Part shown: positions 5,731-9,382 of the stretch, piece by piece
Layout: each line of letters starts with the position of its first letter
Numbering within the stretch: position 1 is the stretch's first letter
From: Pseudomonadota bacterium
Lineage (GTDB): Bacteria; Pseudomonadota; Gammaproteobacteria; Steroidobacterales; Steroidobacteraceae
Assembly (NCBI GenBank): GCA_023433515.1
Contig: JAEZCN010000214.1
Span: forward strand, 1-9,382
Length of the DNA stretch: 9,382 bases
Reading direction: 5' to 3'
Notes under the pieces: generated by a model
What the model was told of the DNA's origin: nothing
The model's input: only the letters and a program-made list of their open reading frames with translations
Databases searched by the model: none
Translations under genes and position numbers: made by a program

Positions 5731-7938
5731 TCAGCCCAGATCGAATTTCCGGAACGGCATGCTGCGCATGCGCACGCCCGTGGCCGCGAACACCGCGTTC
5801 GCGATCGCGGGCGCGATGGGACCGACGCCGGCTTCACCTGCGCCGGCATGCCGCTCATGGTCGCTCAGGGCGTCGGTGTGGATGTCGATGCGTGGAATGT
5901 CGGCGAGACGCAGCATGGGATAGGTGTCGAAGTTACCCTCGACCACGCGCCCGTTCTCGATGTTGATCTCTTCGTTGAGGCACATGTTGAGGGCGAACAC
6001 GGCGGAGCCCTCGAGCTGCGAACGCACCGCATCCATGTTGAGCACCCGCCCGCAATCGAAGGCGATGTCGAGCGCATGGACCCGAAGCTCGCCCGCCGCG
6101 GTGACTTCCGCCATTGCGACACAGGCCACGGTCATGCCCACGTGCGGCTTGCCACCATCGCTGCCGAAATTGCCGATGGCGATGCCGCGGCCGTGGCGCG
6201 CGGGTAGTTCGGTGCCCCAGCCGGCGTGTTTCGCCGCGACTTCGAGGCATTTGCTCCAGCCGGCGTCGGGCCACTTCGCCAGGATGCGCAGGCGGTACTC
6301 GAGCGGATCGAGGCCGGCCTTCGCGGCGCATTCGTCGATGAAGCTCTCGACGAAGAAGCAGTGCGAGTTGTAGCCGGGCGCGCGGTACTGCCCCGTGAGG
6401 ACGTGCATACCGAGCGTGGACGTTTCGATGCGCACGTGGGGGATGACGCCCTTCACGTACGGCGGGTCCTCCATGCCGAACATCACGGGCTTTCGCGCGG
6501 CCACGTGCGAGACAAGGGCGTCGGGCAAACCGTCGGCTCCCAGGGACGCGCGCAGGTGTACCGACTGCAGATCGCGATACTTGCCCTGGCGGAACGTCTC
6601 CTCGCGCGACCAGATCACGTGGATCGGCGTGCCGGGAAATTTCTTCGCGACGGCGAGGACCATGCGCACGTCGTCGCAACCGACGCGCCGGCCGAAGCTG
6701 CCGCCGACCAGCGTCTGGTGAAAGTGAATGTTCTCCTCGGGCAGCCCTGTTTCCTCTCTCGCGATGACCAGGGCCTGGATGACCAGCGCGGACGGGTGCC
6801 ACAGGTCCACGCGCTCCGCGGTGACCAGCGCCGTGCCGTTGAGCGGCTCCATCGTCGCGTGATCGCTGAGCGGCGTGTGGTAGATAGCCTCGACCGCCTC
6901 GGCGCCGGCGGCCTCGATCGCCTGCGGCGCGTCGCCGAAGTCGCTCATCAGATCGTCGGCGGGTTCCTTGAGACGCGCATGCAGCGCGTCGTAAATCTGC
7001 TGCGTCGATTTCCATTCCGCACCTGTGCCCGAGTCCCAGGTCACGGGCAGCGCCTCCAACGCCTTGCGCGCCTGCCAGTAGTGCTCGGCGACCACGGCGA
7101 TGCCGGCTTGCGCATCGCTGTTCGCCCAATTCGCCGGCTTCTCGAGGTTGCGCCTTGGTTCGTCCGGATCCACGACGGCGACGCCGCGTACGCCGGGCAT
7201 GTCCTTGATCTTCTCGAAGTCGTAGCTCACGAGCCGGCCGCCGTGCACCGGGCATTGCAGCAGAGCGGCGTAGAGCATGCCCGGCAGGCGCACGTCCATG
7301 CCGTAAACGGCCGTGCCGTTCACCACGGAACGGGCATGCGTCATCGGCAGGGTCTTCTTGGCAAGAAGTGTCCATTGCTCGCGTGGCTTGGGAACGGGTT
7401 CCCTCGGTAGTTTGATGGTCGCGGCGCGGGACGCGAGCTCGCCGAACGTCGCCCTGCGATTCGTGCGCGAGTGGGTGAGCATGCCCGCTTTCAGTTCGAT
7501 TTCCTTCGCCGGCACCTTCCATTGCGCCGCCGCGGCCGCGCGCAGCCGTTCGCGCGCGCTCGCACCGGCCTGCATCAGTGTCTTCATGAGATCGCCCGAC
7601 GCGCCGGCGCCGGCGAACGTGGACCAGATGCCGGTCGCGCCGAGGTAGAGGTTCCCCTCGCGCGTGTTGCGGTTGAACGAGATCGGCTCGACGCGCACCT
7701 CGTTCCAGTCGCAGTCGAGTTCTTCGGTCACATACATCGCCGCCTGCGTCGAGTTGCCGGTTCCCGATTCCGGGCCAGGCGCGCGCACCGTCACGCTGTT
7801 GTCGGCACCGATCACGATCCATGGGGTCAGCTCCGCCGGGCCGGCAGCTTGTGCCGCGCTTTCGGCACGCGGCACGAGGCCAATGGCCATTCCGCCACCG
7901 ACGACGCTGGTCGCGACGATGAATTCGCGGCGGTTCAC
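5731..7938 (-). CDS. iorB: IorB-type molybdopterin (aldehyde/isoquinoline) oxidoreductase large subunit
   Basis: The 735-residue Moco-binding subunit of a xanthine-oxidase-family hydroxylase of the isoquinoline 1-oxidoreductase/aldehyde dehydrogenase type. It inserts water-derived oxygen into an N-heterocycle or aldehyde. A Tat signal opens the protein (NRREFIVATSVVGGGMAIGL), so the folded complex is probably exported to the periplasm with iorA carried along. Ald_Xan_dh_C2-type segments follow: KTLPMTHARSVVNGTAVYGMD at about 195-215, GGSFGRR at 412-418, YRAPGYNSHCFFVE at 518-531 and GEAGVGPIAPAIANAVFAATG at 701-721, with Glu702 as the expected catalytic base. The length is normal for IorB. 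The start is GTG at 7938, overlapping the iorA TGA by 4 bases (GTGA). The xanthine dehydrogenase FAD subunit is absent, as is usual for this subfamily, and no cytochrome c subunit or XdhC/PaoD-like cofactor chaperone lies in the window. The substrate is unresolved: aldehydes, isoquinoline, quinoline or nicotinate-like compounds are all possible for the family. Confidence 0.92.
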   Translation of the reverse strand: MNRREFIVATSVVGGGMAIGLVPRAESAAQAAGPAELTPWIVIGADNSVTVRAPGPESGTGNSTQAAMYVTEELDCDWNEVRVEPISFNRNTREGNLYLGATGIWSTFAGAGASGDLMKTLMQAGASARERLRAAAAAQWKVPAKEIELKAGMLTHSRTNRRATFGELASRAATIKLPREPVPKPREQWTLLAKKTLPMTHARSVVNGTAVYGMDVRLPGMLYAALLQCPVHGGRLVSYDFEKIKDMPGVRGVAVVDPDEPRRNLEKPANWANSDAQAGIAVVAEHYWQARKALEALPVTWDSGTGAEWKSTQQIYDALHARLKEPADDLMSDFGDAPQAIEAAGAEAVEAIYHTPLSDHATMEPLNGTALVTAERVDLWHPSALVIQALVIAREETGLPEENIHFHQTLVGGSFGRRVGCDDVRMVLAVAKKFPGTPIHVIWSREETFRQGKYRDLQSVHLRASLGADGLPDALVSHVAARKPVMFGMEDPPYVKGVIPHVRIETSTLGMHVLTGQYRAPGYNSHCFFVESFIDECAAKAGLDPLEYRLRILAKWPDAGWSKCLEVAAKHAGWGTELPARHGRGIAIGNFGSDGGKPHVGMTVACVAMAEVTAAGELRVHALDIAFDCGRVLNMDAVRSQLEGSAVFALNMCLNEEINIENGRVVEGNFDTYPMLRLADIPRIDIHTDALSDHERHAGAGEAGVGPIAPAIANAVFAATGVRMRSMPFRKFDLG

Positions 7939-8393
7939 TTGCCCGCCGCCTTGCGAATCGCGCTGCGCACGCGCTGATACGTGCCGCAGCGGCAGATGTT
8001 GGTCATCGCGGCGTCTATCTGTTCGTCGCTGGGATTCGGGTTTTCACGCAGCAGCGCCGCGGCCGCCATGATCATGCCCGCCTGGCAGTAGCCGCATTGC
8101 GCGACGTTGAGGTCCAGCCACGCGCGCTGCAGTGGGCGACCCGACTCCGGCCCATTGGACGAGAGGCCTTCGATCGTCGTGATCTTCATGCCGACCGCGG
8201 CCTGCAGCGGCATGAGGCAGGAGCGGGTGGCCGTGCCATCCAAATGCACCGTACACGCGCCACATTGGCCGACCCCGCAGCCGAACTTCGTGCCCGTCAT
8301 CCCCAGGTGGTCGCGCAGCACCCATAGAAGAGGAGTGTCGGGATCGGCCTCGACGGGGCGCGTCTCACCATTGATACTGAGCTCGGTCTTCAT
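7935..8393 (-). CDS. iorA: IorA-type [2Fe-2S] subunit of the molybdenum hydroxylase
   Basis: A 152-residue small subunit that passes electrons from the Moco centre of IorB through two [2Fe-2S] clusters. The N-terminal plant-ferredoxin-type domain has Cys39, Cys44, Cys47 and Cys59 (KFGCGVGQCGACTVHLDG). The C-terminal helical domain has Cys100, Cys103, Cys134 and Cys136 (QCGYCQAGMIM and NICRCGTYQR). All eight ligands are present and the length is standard. There is no signal peptide, as expected if it is exported as a folded complex by the Tat signal of IorB. The start is ATG at 8393. The stop overlaps the GTG of iorB, which implies translational coupling and a 1:1 heterodimer. It is the first gene of the minus-strand run and is divergent from the AraC gene, with 62 bases between the start codons. 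The Shine-Dalgarno is weak. Confidence 0.95.
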   Translation of the reverse strand: MKTELSINGETRPVEADPDTPLLWVLRDHLGMTGTKFGCGVGQCGACTVHLDGTATRSCLMPLQAAVGMKITTIEGLSSNGPESGRPLQRAWLDLNVAQCGYCQAGMIMAAAALLRENPNPSDEQIDAAMTNICRCGTYQRVRSAIRKAAGK

Positions 8394-8455
8394 GCGCGAA
8401 TCAGTATCGAGCGCGACGCCGAAGGCGTCTTGTAAAAATTCGGCAGCGGAGCGGC
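8394..8455. promoter_or_regulatory. Divergent iorA / AraC intergenic region with a 6-3-6 dyad
   Basis: These 62 bases must hold the promoters of both iorA (leftward) and the AraC gene (rightward), unless these lie inside the genes. GACGCC-GAA-GGCGTC at 8415-8429 is a perfect dyad. It is followed on the plus strand by TTGTAAAAATT (8431-8441), an AT-rich patch that stands out from its surroundings. On the minus strand TTTACA resembles a -35 and GATACT a -10, but they are 22 bases apart, which is too far for a normal sigma-70 promoter. The dyad lies between them. GGAG at 8448-8451 is a probable ribosome site for the AraC gene, although only 4 bases from its ATG. Promoter assignments are tentative; location is the strongest argument for the dyad. 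Confidence 0.45.
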
Positions 8456-9376
8456 ATGATCACACCCACGATGTCAGACGACGGAATGCGCTACTGGCGG
8501 CTGCGGCCCGATGCGCGCCTCGCTCCGTGGATCAGGTGTTACTGGTGGGTCGAGCCGGTGAAGCAGCACGAGTCCGCCGGCGGGGTCGCGCCGGTCGAAC
8601 CGCCGGACCTGCTGATTCCCGATGGACATTCCGAGATCGTGTTCCGACTGGCCGGCGAATTCACGCGCTGGCAGCTCGGCGAACCCGCGAAACGCGCGCG
8701 CATGAACCGCAGCTACGTCATCGGCGGCAGATCGAAGTCGGTGTTCACACAAAGCCCGGGCGGACTACGCCTGGCGGGCGTGAAGCTGGATCCACGCGGC
8801 TTGCGCGCACTTCTGCGCCGACCGCTGAGCGACTTTCGGGACAAGACGGTTGCATGTGCGGACCTCGAATGCCGGGAGCTGCTCGATCTCGAGGATGAAA
8901 TCGCGAATCTCGGATCGGTCGAGCGGTTGCCGAAGGTGCTCGACCGGTTCTTCCTGCGTCGGTTGAGCGATCGGATACAGGACGACGCCGCGACCGAACT
9001 ACTGATCTCGAGGCTCCGCGTCACGCGTGGCGCGCAGCCGATACTCCAGTGGGTGCGCGATCAGCGCGTCGATCCCCGCACGCTCGAGCGGCGTTTCATC
9101 GCGAGAATGGGAATGACGCCGAAGAAATTCGCACGCGTCGAGCGCTTCAAGCACGGCTATCGGCTGCTGCGCGAGCATCGGCCCGGAGAACGGCGCGCAT
9201 ATCTCGAGGCGTACTACGACGAGTCTCACTTCGACCGCGAATTCAGGGACTTCATGGGTACGTCGCCGACGTCGTTGCTGAGCCGCAAGGCGGGCTATAC
9301 CACGATCATCGGCGATCACCTGCTCGAACGAGAGCTCGGCGACGTTCCAGCTGGAACGTCGGCCGCAACTCGCTGA
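8456..9376 (+). CDS. AraC-family transcriptional regulator with DUF6597-like N-terminal domain
   Basis: A 306-residue one-component regulator. Residues about 12-135 resemble the DUF6597 ligand-sensing domain found in many AraC proteins (YWRLRPDARLAPWIRCYWWVEP, LLIPDGHSEIVFRL, YVIGG, LRLAGVKLDPRGLRALL). Residues about 190-275 form the two-helix-turn-helix AraC DNA-binding domain. The first HTH contains ILQWVRDQRVDPRTLERRF, followed by MGMTPKKFARVERF. The second contains AYLEAYYDESHFDREFRDFMGTSPTSLL. A tail of about 30 residues follows. The start ATG at 8456 has GGAG 4 bases before it; ATG 8471 and ATG 8486 are alternatives without a better site. Divergence from iorAB makes control of that operon the natural inference, with the intergenic dyad as a possible site. 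The effector is unknown; an aldehyde or heterocycle handled by IorAB would fit. A perfect palindrome occupies the codons near the 3' end. Confidence 0.92.
   Translation: MITPTMSDDGMRYWRLRPDARLAPWIRCYWWVEPVKQHESAGGVAPVEPPDLLIPDGHSEIVFRLAGEFTRWQLGEPAKRARMNRSYVIGGRSKSVFTQSPGGLRLAGVKLDPRGLRALLRRPLSDFRDKTVACADLECRELLDLEDEIANLGSVERLPKVLDRFFLRRLSDRIQDDAATELLISRLRVTRGAQPILQWVRDQRVDPRTLERRFIARMGMTPKKFARVERFKHGYRLLREHRPGERRAYLEAYYDESHFDREFRDFMGTSPTSLLSRKAGYTTIIGDHLLERELGDVPAGTSAATR
9340..9361. repeat. Perfect 22-base palindrome at the 3' end of the AraC gene
   Basis: CGACGTTCCAG at 9340-9350 is followed immediately by its exact reverse complement at 9351-9361. As RNA it can form a 9-base-pair stem closed by an AGCT tetraloop; as DNA it is a two-fold symmetric site with core GTTCCAGCTGGAAC. 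It lies within the last codons (GDVPAGTSA), 15 bases before the end of the stop codon. No T run follows within the 21 bases left in the window, so a canonical intrinsic terminator is not supported. An operator for a gene beyond the window edge is the main alternative. Confidence 0.7.
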
Positions 9377-9382
9377 CTGAAT

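Noticed and set aside
6226..7410. 394-codon open frame on the plus strand opposite iorB
   Set aside because: It has no recognisable motif or plausible ribosome site and lies wholly within iorB on the opposite strand.
5933..7822. 629-codon open frame on the minus strand in a different frame from iorB
   Set aside because: The product is almost all Arg, Ala, Gly and His with no domain, while the iorB frame shows all Moco-binding motifs. It is a frame shadow from G+C at third codon positions.
1..9382. Search for defence, phage, CRISPR, toxin-antitoxin or transposon signals
   Set aside because: Every large frame is assigned to a known housekeeping, metabolic or regulatory family. No array of repeats, integrase, transposase or small paired genes was found, and base composition looks even across the window.

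Overview
The window is a GC-rich bacterial chromosome segment, by eye well above 60 % G+C. It is densely coding, with no RNA genes, insertion sequences, CRISPR arrays or phage genes that I can see. The gene content suggests a free-living, metabolically versatile proteobacterium: a Tat-exported IorAB-type molybdenum hydroxylase, a LytS/LytTR-type two-component pair, a class II sirtuin, a cofactor-free haloperoxidase and an AraC regulator with a DUF6597-like sensor domain. A gammaproteobacterium of the Xanthomonadales/Steroidobacterales type would fit, but that placement is a guess from gene style and not a measurement.

Layout. Positions 1-1558 (+) hold two alpha/beta hydrolases: the 3' part of a monoacylglycerol-lipase-like enzyme, then a complete non-heme chloroperoxidase-type hydrolase whose Shine-Dalgarno overlaps the stop codon of the first. 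Positions 1545-8393 (-) hold six genes on one strand. In transcription order they are iorA ([2Fe-2S] subunit), iorB (Moco subunit, Tat signal), a Sec-exported metal-dependent amidohydrolase, a LytS-type sensor histidine kinase, a LytTR response regulator and a class II sirtuin. The two obligate pairs (iorA/iorB and kinase/regulator) each overlap by the 4-base sequence GTGA. The other junctions are gaps of about 73-74 bases, or an unclear kinase start. The sirtuin and the haloperoxidase converge and overlap by 14 bases. Positions 8456-9376 (+) hold the AraC-family regulator, divergent from iorA across a 62-base intergenic region that carries a short dyad.

How the genes may work together. IorAB and the amidohydrolase both carry export signals, so a periplasmic oxidation step on an N-heterocycle or aldehyde followed by a hydrolytic step is conceivable. 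The AraC protein is the obvious candidate regulator of iorAB. The membrane kinase and LytTR regulator lie directly behind the amidohydrolase. These functional links rest on gene order only.

I see no clear candidate for a wholly new system. The least expected sequence features are a perfect 22-base palindrome at the 3' end of the AraC gene, a nested set of small hairpins directly before the amidohydrolase start codon, and a histidine kinase whose most natural start is a CTG behind a good Shine-Dalgarno.
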